A stretch of 64,000 bases of DNA from CAZIKF01 sp964539825 (GTDB taxonomy: Bacteria; Muiribacteriota; UBA6191): NCBI GenBank assembly GCA_964539825.1, contig CAZIKF010000023.1, forward strand, positions 17,705 through 81,704. Reading direction: 5' to 3'. Both the position numbers and the translations under genes were made by a program. The notes beneath the pieces were generated by a model, which was not told the DNA's origin, made no database searches, and saw only the letters and a program-made list of their open reading frames with translations. Below, piece by piece: positions 1 to 8,297 of the stretch (its first letter is position 1; the number at the start of each line of letters is the position of its first letter).

Positions 1-1051
1 GCCCATGGGTCATGGAAATGAGGATCATAAGGTAGAGAAAGCCCCTTGCAGAGCTAAAATCAAAACGCAGCAACAGCCAGAAAATCAGGCCGTAACCGGT
101 GATGAAGGAAAGGCCCATCAGGGGTAGGCTCCAATCCTGCGACACTTCAGAAACAACGGCCGTCAAAGAGATCAATAACATAGCCGCCAAAGGTAGGCCT
201 GAGCGCAGGAATCGGGGTAGCTCCAGGCGGCTGGAGGCGGACCTTTGAAAGACACCCAACCCTAGAATGAGAACGACTCCAACAAAGACAGTAAGCAGGA
301 TTGGAAGGGGTGAAAGTTGCAAGTTATGGCTGAGGGCTACGGCGCTATAGACTTTAATCCCTTCCAGCGGATAAAAGAGCAGTACTAGCAGAGTGCAAAG
401 GAAGGTGGTGATCAAAAAGGAGGAGAGTGAATCCCGTCTTAGCAGTTTCCACAGAAGCAATACAAAAATCAGGTTAATCGCGATGAAGGCTCCAAAATGC
501 TTTAAGGTGGCCCCATAGCCGATCAAAAGAGAGGCAATCAAAAGAGATTTCCCATTTCCCTTTTCTAGCCCATGCCAGAAGAATACCAGGGCAGGAAGGG
601 CAAGCATTGCGATCAGCCCATGGAAAGAGAAAGTTTTTAGAGCTATTTGAGTGGTTGGAAAGAACCAAATTCCTGTAAAGATGAAGAATCGCATTGTCCA
701 GTCCCTGGTCAACACAAAGGGGATAAGAAACGTGGGAATGCTGAACAAGGTGGGGAACATCCAGGGATGTTGGGAAATCCACGGAGAGATTCCAGTGAAG
801 GAAAACAGCGAAGAAATGAGGGCTAGTCCCCAGGGATAGGCTTCTTGTAGCAGGGCTTTCAGAAACAAGGGATTGGCACTGATCTCATGACCCGCAATGA
901 GGGAATTGAGAAACGGATAATAGAGTTGGTGAAGAGAATCACGATCAGGCAAAGGGACAACCACTTCAATCCAAAAATAAAAGGATCCCAGGCCCAAAAC
1001 CAGGTAGGCAAAAAATTGAAAGAAGTCTAGAAAGCGAAGTCTTTTAAGCAT
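1..1051 (-). CDS. GT-C-like multi-TM membrane protein, 3' end outside window
   Basis: Open frame from an ATG at 1051 running leftward off the window, about 350 codons visible. It is clearly a paralog of the four plus-strand genes that follow. After the first membrane segment comes the family motif PLPDRDSLHQLYYPFLNSL, then EAYPWG, a KHFG motif inside a hydrophobic stretch, FYPLEGIKVY and SHNLQLS. The many hydrophobic helices and the acidic motif in the first predicted periplasmic loop resemble GT-C glycosyltransferases that use polyprenyl-phosphate sugars; this role is inferred. The NSL and YPWG variants make it closest to the gene at 6317. It is divergent from the 1215 gene across a 163-bp intergenic stretch that could hold back-to-back promoters. 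The C-terminal soluble part and any TPR tail are not visible. Confidence 0.8.
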   Translation of the reverse strand, partial: MLKRLRFLDFFQFFAYLVLGLGSFYFWIEVVVPLPDRDSLHQLYYPFLNSLIAGHEISANPLFLKALLQEAYPWGLALISSLFSFTGISPWISQHPWMFPTLFSIPTFLIPFVLTRDWTMRFFIFTGIWFFPTTQIALKTFSFHGLIAMLALPALVFFWHGLEKGNGKSLLIASLLIGYGATLKHFGAFIAINLIFVLLLWKLLRRDSLSSFLITTFLCTLLVLLFYPLEGIKVYSAVALSHNLQLSPLPILLTVFVGVVLILGLGVFQRSASSRLELPRFLRSGLPLAAMLLISLTAVVSEVSQDWSLPLMGLSFITGYGLIFWLLLRFDFSSARGFLYLMILISMTHG

Positions 1052-1214
1052 TGTGCTAAAACTCTATTCTAATGCTCCCGTTGTTTCAATTGCTTCCAGA
1101 GCTTCTCGAAATCATTGATTCGTCGTCTCATGCAGCCAACAACAAGCATCTGCTTCACAGCAATTTGTATTTGAATGGAGATCGTAAACAGGCTCTTGGG
1201 TTAGAATAAGCCTT

Positions 1215-4200
1215 ATGCGTCGCGTGTCAGCGGTTCGTATCTTTGAGATACTTTTGAGTTTTGCGGGAATGTCCCTCTTTATCTGGGCCTGGATCTCTCA
1301 TGTTCAGCCATTTCCAGATCGGGACTCGGTTCATCAATTCCTTTTTCCTGTCCTGAATTATCTCAAGGCATCCTCTCAGCTTGGAAATGACTTCCTCTAT
1401 CTCAACCAGGTTATGCTCGATAAGTTCCCCACGGGTATTTTAGCTTTACCGTGGCTTGTATCTTTAGTGGGCTTACAAGAACTCTTTCTTTCCTCTCCCT
1501 GGCTATTTGATTTCTTCCTTCTCATCCCTCTTTGTATTGCGGCCTGGTTGGCTCCGGTTCCTGCTTCCAGGCGATGGCTGTTTCTATGCCTGCTATTCTT
1601 TTTTCCCCCTGTGCAAGTGGCATTGAAGAACCTGAACCTGCATTCCTTTACGATCATTTACTGCCTGGCCGGAATTTTTCTGTTCCAGGACTATCGTCGA
1701 AGTTCCAGTAAAGGGTCCCTTATAGCGGCAGTGCTTTTCTTCTGGTTTTCCTGTGCGGTGAAACATTTGGGTGTGATTTTATTCTTGGATCTATGGCTAG
1801 TCTATTTGCTGTGGCTTCGAAGGAGAGGGGAGTCTCTTACCCCGGCGGTCATGGGCGGGATTTTGATCTTGTGTCTAAGCATTCCGTTCTATCCCCTGGA
1901 TGGTTTTCTTCCCTACCTGGAGTCTTTGATTCGTACCAATCCGAACCTCAACCCCATTTGGATTTACGCGATGTTCGGTTCGGGCTTGTTTCTCATGCTT
2001 TTCGCATGGTTTCAGGGGGTTACTGAATCCTTTGGAAGAAGTGAAACCGGTATCTCTTTCGCAAGAATCTGGTTCTTTGTACTCAATGCCTTAGTGGTAC
2101 TTTTCATTGTCTGTATGGGTTCGGATTTCCATGGTCTCACCTGGCTGCTCCTTTGTTTTATCGCAGGGAATGGGGTACTGGTAGCTTTTTTGAGGTGGCG
2201 TCAATTCGAGACTGAGCGCGGATTGGTCATTTTGGCATTTTTACTGCTGAGTGTAACGGCCCTTGTTTTCTATTTTTCCATGCTGGGTCAGATATCAGCG
2301 TTCTTTGTACTTCCCCTTCTCCTCTTACTTTTGCTCATAGTTCGGGAAGCTAAATCCACGCTGCGACCCTGGATTTTGGCCGGTGTTTTTGTCCTCGCTT
2401 CTAACTTTTTCCCCGCTCTTCATGAATTGGAGTCACTCTTTGGATCCGGCGGATTCTTTCTCTATGCAAAAGGTTTCAATATGCTGCACCAGAATCCGCT
2501 GGGGTGGCAGAGGTCAGGGATTTCCAGAAACAGGGATGATCTGCGAAGGATTCTGGAGGCCTATCGGTTCAAAGTCTATCACGAACCTGTAGCATTGTTG
2601 CGCCATGGAATCCATCACCACATCGCGGTAGAACTGACTTTTCCGGAGCAGTATCTCTATGAAATTCCTCCCATGGAGCTGGTGGATCAGATGTCTTCTG
2701 AAAAAAGCAGAGCTTATTATCATCTTTATTTATCGGATCGAGAATTTTTCTTCACCTCTGTCGCACAGGCAGGAGAAATACCCCTGATGATTTCCGGTCG
2801 AAATCTCTACACCAGGTATGAAGGGAATGGTCATAAAGCAGACTTCCCTGTGGCCGAAGCCGAAAATGAGGCTCGCATGTTGAGCGCCTCCAGCCTTCAG
2901 GTTTGGTTCCATGATGCCTATTTTCGGTTTTTGAAAGAACGAGAGTATTTAGAGAAGTATTATCGAAAGCACTCTATAGGCGAAGATCCGCAAAGCCTTA
3001 CGATATTTGTTCACAAAAAAATTGAGGAAAATTCCAGTCCAACCGGAGAAAGCCCTCGTCTGGCATCTCTCCTTTTAGATTATCGAGAATATAGGGACCC
3101 GGGATTGAAGAAAGCCCGAGAACTGTTTCTACGCTCGAATTCATATTTTGATCAAAAAAGATTTCTGGAAGCCTACGTCCTGTTGAAATCAGCCACTGAA
3201 ATGGCACCAAATCATCAAGAAATCAGGAAGGATCTGGAGAATGCTTATGGGGGTCTCAGGGAGTGGGAAAAGGAGATCTTGGAAAAGTATCCACAGCCGA
3301 AGCTCTTCCAAATTCTTGAGGAGGGCGATTCTTTACCATGGCGTACTGAAAAGGATTGGTATGGCTCTACCCCCGGGGAGAATGAAATCGATGAAGCACT
3401 GGTGAAAAAGCAGCAAGAGGCACAGGATCTTTTTGATCAAAGCTCGCGGGTTTTTTCATCAGAACCAAAAGAGGCAAGGAAATTCCTCGAAAGGGTCCTG
3501 GAGCTTGATCCGAATCATCCTGAGGCCAGGAAAGATCTGGAGATTCTTAACAGCGTTCCAGTTCCTGATCCTGCTGTACTTGAAGCTAAAAGTATTGAAG
3601 CGGATGCACTGTTTAACCAGAGCACGAAATATTTTGTATCCGATCCACTCAAAGCGTCAGAGTTGCTCAAAAAGGTTTTGACACTGAATCCCACGCATAC
3701 TCAAGCCCTGGAGGACCTTAAAGTGATTGAGGCAAGGCCAGAAAAGGGAGAGAGCGGCTCAATGACCCCTCAAAGTCTAAGGGCATTGGGACTGTTTAAC
3801 CAGGCGAGTGAACTCTTCGAAGCCAATCCAAAAAAGGCGCTAAAGCTGCTCAGGAAGGTGATAGAACTAGATCCGTTCCATGAGAACGCGATCAAGGATC
3901 TTTCTGTTCTCACCCAGGCAGTCAACCGAAACAAGGCGGCTGAGCTATATCATAAGAGCCTACTTTATCAAAGTAATGATCCCAGGTATGCGGCCAGTCT
4001 TCTTCAAGAAGTTATTCTCCTTGATCCAGATCATAGCGTTGCCAAACGAGATCATGCGAAAATCCAGGCCTATCTTGAAAGTGATTCCATGCAGAAAGCC
4101 AGGGCGCGCCTACTTGCTTCCCAGGGCAAAAGTATAGTGCAGACTAATCCAACGGAGGCTCTCAAGTTATTCAAGCGTGTCTTGAAGTTAGATCCAGCTA

Positions 4201-4262
4201 ATGAAGAGGCTAGAGAGTACCTCAAGAAACTCAGCGGGAGTCCGAATCCTGCAATTCAATAG
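1215..4262 (+). CDS. GT-C-like membrane protein with six C-terminal TPR-like repeats
   Basis: 1015 aa. Residues 1 to about 400 are roughly a dozen hydrophobic helices. The first loop has PFPDRDSVHQF (P34, D35, D37), followed by KFPTG, KHLG, FYPLDG and SNFFP. A soluble segment starts around HQNPLGW (Q426). From residue 633 there are six TPR-like units of about 45 residues (near 633, 734, 794, 855, 906 and 960), each with a core such as LLRKVIELDPFHENAIKDL. The Asp motif in the first exoloop and the many TMs fit GT-C glycosyltransferases such as the PMT/ArnT type, but no named family is recognised, so sugar transfer to a lipid or protein acceptor is inference. It is the first gene of a run with spacings of 3, 8 and -4 nt, so an operon is likely. 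The longest TPR tail of the paralog set is here. Confidence 0.85.
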   Translation: MRRVSAVRIFEILLSFAGMSLFIWAWISHVQPFPDRDSVHQFLFPVLNYLKASSQLGNDFLYLNQVMLDKFPTGILALPWLVSLVGLQELFLSSPWLFDFFLLIPLCIAAWLAPVPASRRWLFLCLLFFFPPVQVALKNLNLHSFTIIYCLAGIFLFQDYRRSSSKGSLIAAVLFFWFSCAVKHLGVILFLDLWLVYLLWLRRRGESLTPAVMGGILILCLSIPFYPLDGFLPYLESLIRTNPNLNPIWIYAMFGSGLFLMLFAWFQGVTESFGRSETGISFARIWFFVLNALVVLFIVCMGSDFHGLTWLLLCFIAGNGVLVAFLRWRQFETERGLVILAFLLLSVTALVFYFSMLGQISAFFVLPLLLLLLLIVREAKSTLRPWILAGVFVLASNFFPALHELESLFGSGGFFLYAKGFNMLHQNPLGWQRSGISRNRDDLRRILEAYRFKVYHEPVALLRHGIHHHIAVELTFPEQYLYEIPPMELVDQMSSEKSRAYYHLYLSDREFFFTSVAQAGEIPLMISGRNLYTRYEGNGHKADFPVAEAENEARMLSASSLQVWFHDAYFRFLKEREYLEKYYRKHSIGEDPQSLTIFVHKKIEENSSPTGESPRLASLLLDYREYRDPGLKKARELFLRSNSYFDQKRFLEAYVLLKSATEMAPNHQEIRKDLENAYGGLREWEKEILEKYPQPKLFQILEEGDSLPWRTEKDWYGSTPGENEIDEALVKKQQEAQDLFDQSSRVFSSEPKEARKFLERVLELDPNHPEARKDLEILNSVPVPDPAVLEAKSIEADALFNQSTKYFVSDPLKASELLKKVLTLNPTHTQALEDLKVIEARPEKGESGSMTPQSLRALGLFNQASELFEANPKKALKLLRKVIELDPFHENAIKDLSVLTQAVNRNKAAELYHKSLLYQSNDPRYAASLLQEVILLDPDHSVAKRDHAKIQAYLESDSMQKARARLLASQGKSIVQTNPTEALKLFKRVLKLDPANEEAREYLKKLSGSPNPAIQ

Positions 4263-4265
4263 ACG

Positions 4266-6308
4266 ATGAATAGTTCGGCAGTCCGGGGCGGCTTCCTCTT
4301 TCTGGCGAGCACAGGATTATTCATGGCTCTATGGGTAGGGCTTGTTCAGCCCGTTCCCGATAAGGACGCGATCCTTCAATTGTTTTATCCGGTTCTCAAT
4401 TACCTCAAGGGATCACAGGTTCTTGGATTTAAACATTTTCTTTTGAGGGAGGAGTTCTTTACGGATGCGTACCCGGATGGCTCGGCTTTGATGGCTGCAT
4501 TCATCTCTTTAATTGGTATGCAATCGGCCATCCTTGAGGAACCCTATTGGTTAGTTACTTTTCTGCTGGTACCGTTTGCGTTTCTTGGCCCCTTCAAAAA
4601 AAAGGACATCCTTTCAGCGCTACTTCTTTTTTTTCTTCCTGCTACGCAGATTCTGCTCAAGGGACTGTCTCCCCATGCCTTTAATGTAGTCTATTCCTTT
4701 GCTGGAATTCTCTTCTTTCTTGCCTACCTGAGGAGGCCAAAGAGGGCCTACTTTGCGCTGGCGGTTTGCTGCCTTTGGATTTCCATGGTCTTCAAGCACA
4801 TGGGAGTTTTACACTACCTGACTTTCTTGATGTCTTATGCCATCTGGCAATGTACCTATAGATTCCGTTCTAAAGAAGAAAACCTTCTCTTATGGATTCT
4901 CCCCCTGGCAGCCATACCGCTTTATCCATGGGAGGCATCTTTAGAATACCTGCGTACCACACTATCCCATGCCCCTTTTATCTTCTCAGGGCAATATTTA
5001 GCTCTTTCTATCCTCGCTATAGGCGGAGCAGGGGCTCTTGGAATCCTGGTCTATAAAAAGCTAGAGACATCTGCAGACCCGGCTATCCAAAAGAAAGAGT
5101 CAAGACTATTGGGTAGTGTTTTCTTTCCCCTGGTATTGATTTTAGGACCATTTGTCCTATGGACATTTCCAAGTTCGGAAAGTCAGAGTTTTCCAAGAGC
5201 GATCCTGGTTTTGATAACAGGATATGGATTCACTCTTTTTCTATTGGCCCGATCTAAGATAGCTGGATTAAGAGGCTTTCTCCTATTGCTTTGTATGCTC
5301 ACAATCACGCACCATCTATCCTTGTACGTATCCTGGATCGCTAAGAGCTCGTACTTGTTCTTTCTCCCCCAATTGCTCTTCACCTGGGCCTGGCTCACCC
5401 ACAATCCAGGTAAATACCTAAAGGTTTTGGTCTTATGCGGGCTGATTCTTCTATCCAATTTCTTTCCTTCTCTCAACAGCATCGAGGAGAGTCAGCTTTT
5501 TCAATCCCTTGCTTCCATTTATTTCGAAGGATTTAAATCATCTCACCAGAATCCGCTTGGCTGGAAGTCATCGAGGATAAGAGACATCAGAAACTCCATC
5601 ACGTCAGTACTGCAAGAGAGGGGTATTCGCGGACCTACCCTTTATTCTCATGAAGGACTGCACTTTCACACCAGGCTGTCCCTATCCTTCCCCCGCAACA
5701 TTATTCATGAATTCTCAGAGTTGACAGCACTAGATAGCCTATCTCAAAACGATGCTTTGGAATTGGCAGAGTTGTGGCGAAAGAAGGGGGAGAAATTGTT
5801 TGAAGACTGGGTGAGAAGCGGAAAGGTAGGAGTTCTTCTAGTCGGTGTTGATCCCTTCACCAAAAGAGAGCCCGAGATTTTCCACCTTAAGCAGGTTATT
5901 GCCAGGGAGGAGTTTCATCCCAACAGGTTTCTACAAGCCTTGAACGCTGAATTCTTGAATTATCTACGATCCCGCGGCAAGAATCTTGATCCTTATCGTG
6001 AAACGCCCTTGAATCTCCCGGGGGTGAAGCTCAGTCTTTGGATACATCCTATTTTGAGTCAGAGTCAGCGAGCAACCAGCCTGGAGAATTGGCTTGAAGT
6101 CATTAAGAATCCAGGGGATCCAGGCAGAGAAAAGAGTGCACCGAAGCGTTCCGCCGAGCTTTTTTTGCAAAGTAACAGTTTCTTTGAAAGCAATCCCAAA
6201 AAGTGTCTGGAGCTTTTGAACGAGGCATTGAGCCTTGATCCAGAAAACGAAGAAGCCCGGACCGATCGGAATATTATTCTTCAAAGGTTAAAAAGAGAGG
6301 GTATATAA
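4266..6308 (+). CDS. GT-C-like membrane protein with one C-terminal TPR-like repeat
   Basis: 680 aa, starting 3 nt after the previous stop. Same architecture as the 1215 product: an N-terminal membrane helix, first-loop motif PVPDKDAILQLFYPVLNYL (P31, D32, D34), KHMG, LYPWEASLEY, SNFFPSLNS and HQNPLGW at the start of the soluble domain. A single TPR-like unit ends the protein (core ECLELLNEALSLDPENEEA-like, starting near residue 635). The first-loop motif varies from the family pattern (K for R, A for S, L for H) but keeps both Asp residues. A GT-C glycosyltransferase role is inferred from topology and the acidic loop motif. Co-transcription with its neighbours is likely. Tandem paralogs suggest different acceptors or sugars in one glycan or surface-modification pathway. 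Confidence 0.82.
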   Translation: MNSSAVRGGFLFLASTGLFMALWVGLVQPVPDKDAILQLFYPVLNYLKGSQVLGFKHFLLREEFFTDAYPDGSALMAAFISLIGMQSAILEEPYWLVTFLLVPFAFLGPFKKKDILSALLLFFLPATQILLKGLSPHAFNVVYSFAGILFFLAYLRRPKRAYFALAVCCLWISMVFKHMGVLHYLTFLMSYAIWQCTYRFRSKEENLLLWILPLAAIPLYPWEASLEYLRTTLSHAPFIFSGQYLALSILAIGGAGALGILVYKKLETSADPAIQKKESRLLGSVFFPLVLILGPFVLWTFPSSESQSFPRAILVLITGYGFTLFLLARSKIAGLRGFLLLLCMLTITHHLSLYVSWIAKSSYLFFLPQLLFTWAWLTHNPGKYLKVLVLCGLILLSNFFPSLNSIEESQLFQSLASIYFEGFKSSHQNPLGWKSSRIRDIRNSITSVLQERGIRGPTLYSHEGLHFHTRLSLSFPRNIIHEFSELTALDSLSQNDALELAELWRKKGEKLFEDWVRSGKVGVLLVGVDPFTKREPEIFHLKQVIAREEFHPNRFLQALNAEFLNYLRSRGKNLDPYRETPLNLPGVKLSLWIHPILSQSQRATSLENWLEVIKNPGDPGREKSAPKRSAELFLQSNSFFESNPKKCLELLNEALSLDPENEEARTDRNIILQRLKREGI

Positions 6309-6316
6309 TCAATCAA

Positions 6317-8297
6317 ATGAGTCGGAGTCTTGAGGAAAAGGATTCAGTTCACTCCAATTCTCTGAACTGGCTCATAGCGCTTCTTTTTTGTTTGGCAGCC
6401 GCTGTCATAGTCCTCATCTGGGTTGAGGTCGTGAATCCTTTTCCTGATCGTGATTCACTCCACCAACTATTCTTTCCGTATCTCAATTCTCTTGTTTTGG
6501 CCCGGGAATTGAGTTGGGATCCCTTTTTTCTCAAGTCAGCCTTCCTTTATACCTACCCCTGGGGGATAACTTTTATCCCGGCCTGTCTTGGGGCTGTGGG
6601 ATGTGCGGGATTCGCTTTTTTGAGCCCGTGGCACCTTCCCATTATTTTTCTCTTTCCACTTTGTGCGGTTCCAGCGTTTGAAGACTGGAAACTTAGCGAT
6701 AAGTTTCTTTTGTTTCTGGTGCTGTTCTTTTGTCCCGTGGTACAGATAGCAGTAAAATCCTACTCTCTGCATGGTTTGATCAGCTTGCTGGCAATCGCTG
6801 GAAGCCTACTTGTTATTCAGGGGTTGGAGAAGGACTCGAAAAGGTGCTTTTGGGCAGGGGCAGCACTCATTTGGTATAGCGCTACCCTCAAACACCTTGG
6901 AGCGATTCAGCTGGGGAACCTTCTACTCGCGTTTCTCGCATGGAAACACTTGCGATCTGAACTGAGCTTAAAGCACCTGGCCATGGCAGCCCTGTTCTGT
7001 CTTAGCCTGGTTCCCTTCTATCCATTGGAAGGACTCAAGGACTACCTGGTGGTGGCTTTTAGTCATAATCCAAAACTCTCCCNNNNNNNNNNNNNNNNNN
7101 NNNNNNNNNNNNNNNNNNNNNNNNNNNNNNNNNNNNNNNNNNNNNNNNNNNNNNNNNNNNNNNNNNNNNNNNNNNNNNNNNNTGCTCTATCTTGTGTACA
7201 ACTATGATCTCAGAAGCCCGCGAGGATGTTTATATGTGGCAATCTACATAACGCTGATTCATGGAGCCATTCTGTATTTCTCTTTTTTAGGTCAGATCTT
7301 TGCCAATTTTTTCCTCCCAGTTGCCCTGATTTTTGCCCTGGCCTTTTATGAATCCAGGGCAAGGTTCAGGGTGGGGTTAGCACTCTTTGCCATTTTCAGT
7401 TCCAACTTTATGCCGGGACTTGAAAAGGCTGAACAATGGTTTTGGGAATGGGGTCACCACTTTTACACTCGAGGATTGAATGGATTGCATCAGAATCCGC
7501 TTGGCTGGGAATCCTCCAGTTTGTCTACTATGAGAAGGGACCTCACCAAGAAATTGGAAACACTCAGCTTCCCGAATCATCCCAGGGTATTCCCTATGCT
7601 ATTCCGTGGTCTTCATTTTCATACTCGACTGCAGTTTCTCTATCCGCTAAATTCCTGGCTATCTATCCCTGAACTTAAACTACCGGAGCATTTGCGCCAT
7701 GATCGCCTGGAGAAAATGGCCCGGATGCTGGAAAGTGAGAGGGGAATCCAACAGTTGGCCGAAAACGGGGAATTTCCCATTTTTTTGGACTCAAAAAAGC
7801 CTTGGACCAGTTATCCAGTCTACGTAGATCAATGTGAAGGCTTTCAGCAAGAGGTTATCGATAGAATAGATGGCTGGGAGGATCGGCTCAATGATTGTCT
7901 TGTACAGATTTTTGAAACAGCGGGGGCCTTTGGCAAGCACTATCAATTGGTCTCCCTCAGTGGAGGAGAGCAGCGTCTGGAGGTCTACTTACATCAGAGT
8001 CTTTATGGTTCGCCCAAGACAGCGAGGGTTCCAGGCTTCGACGAGTTCCTTGAACAAAAGAAATGGTATGAGGGTCTTTCCCTTTGGGAGAAGTTTAATT
8101 TTCAAAAAGTGGAGCCGTCAGAGCGCTCTTTTGAGCTGTTTCGCAGGGCTAACGACCAAATGGAGATCAAGAACTGGCTGGGGGCATGGAATCTATTGAA
8201 ACAGGGATTGGAGATTGAACCGGATCACGCTGAAATGCTGCAGGATCTGGGGATTGTTGAAGAGGAACTTGGAGTGAAGAGCGAAGAGCATCCATGA
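6317..8297 (+). CDS. GT-C-like membrane protein interrupted by the assembly gap
   Basis: One gene split by 100 Ns. The 5' part (6317-7082) gives 255 residues with PFPDRDSLHQLFFPYLNSL, TYPWG, KHLG, FYPLEG and SHNPKLS. The 3' part (from 7183) resumes in the matching part of the family with LRSPRG, SNFMPG, HQNPLGW and one TPR-like unit (core LLKQGLEIEPDHAEM). The two parts are in different frames as written, but the N run is a placeholder, so this is not evidence of a frameshift. By comparison with the 8294 paralog, roughly 75-80 residues are missing. The stop overlaps the next start (ATGA), showing translational coupling. Predicted function as for its paralogs: GT-C-type transfer, inferred. Confidence 0.75.
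7083..7182. other. Assembly gap, 100 N placeholder
   Basis: Exactly 100 Ns, the usual scaffold placeholder, so the true length is unknown. Paralog comparison suggests that about 200-260 nt are missing. To keep the gene in frame, the true length must leave remainder 2 when divided by 3. Confidence 0.97.

Noticed and set aside
6317..8297. Two separate genes or a frameshifted pseudogene at 6317-8297
   Set aside because: The frame change coincides with the 100-N placeholder, and the two halves align with consecutive parts of intact paralogs.
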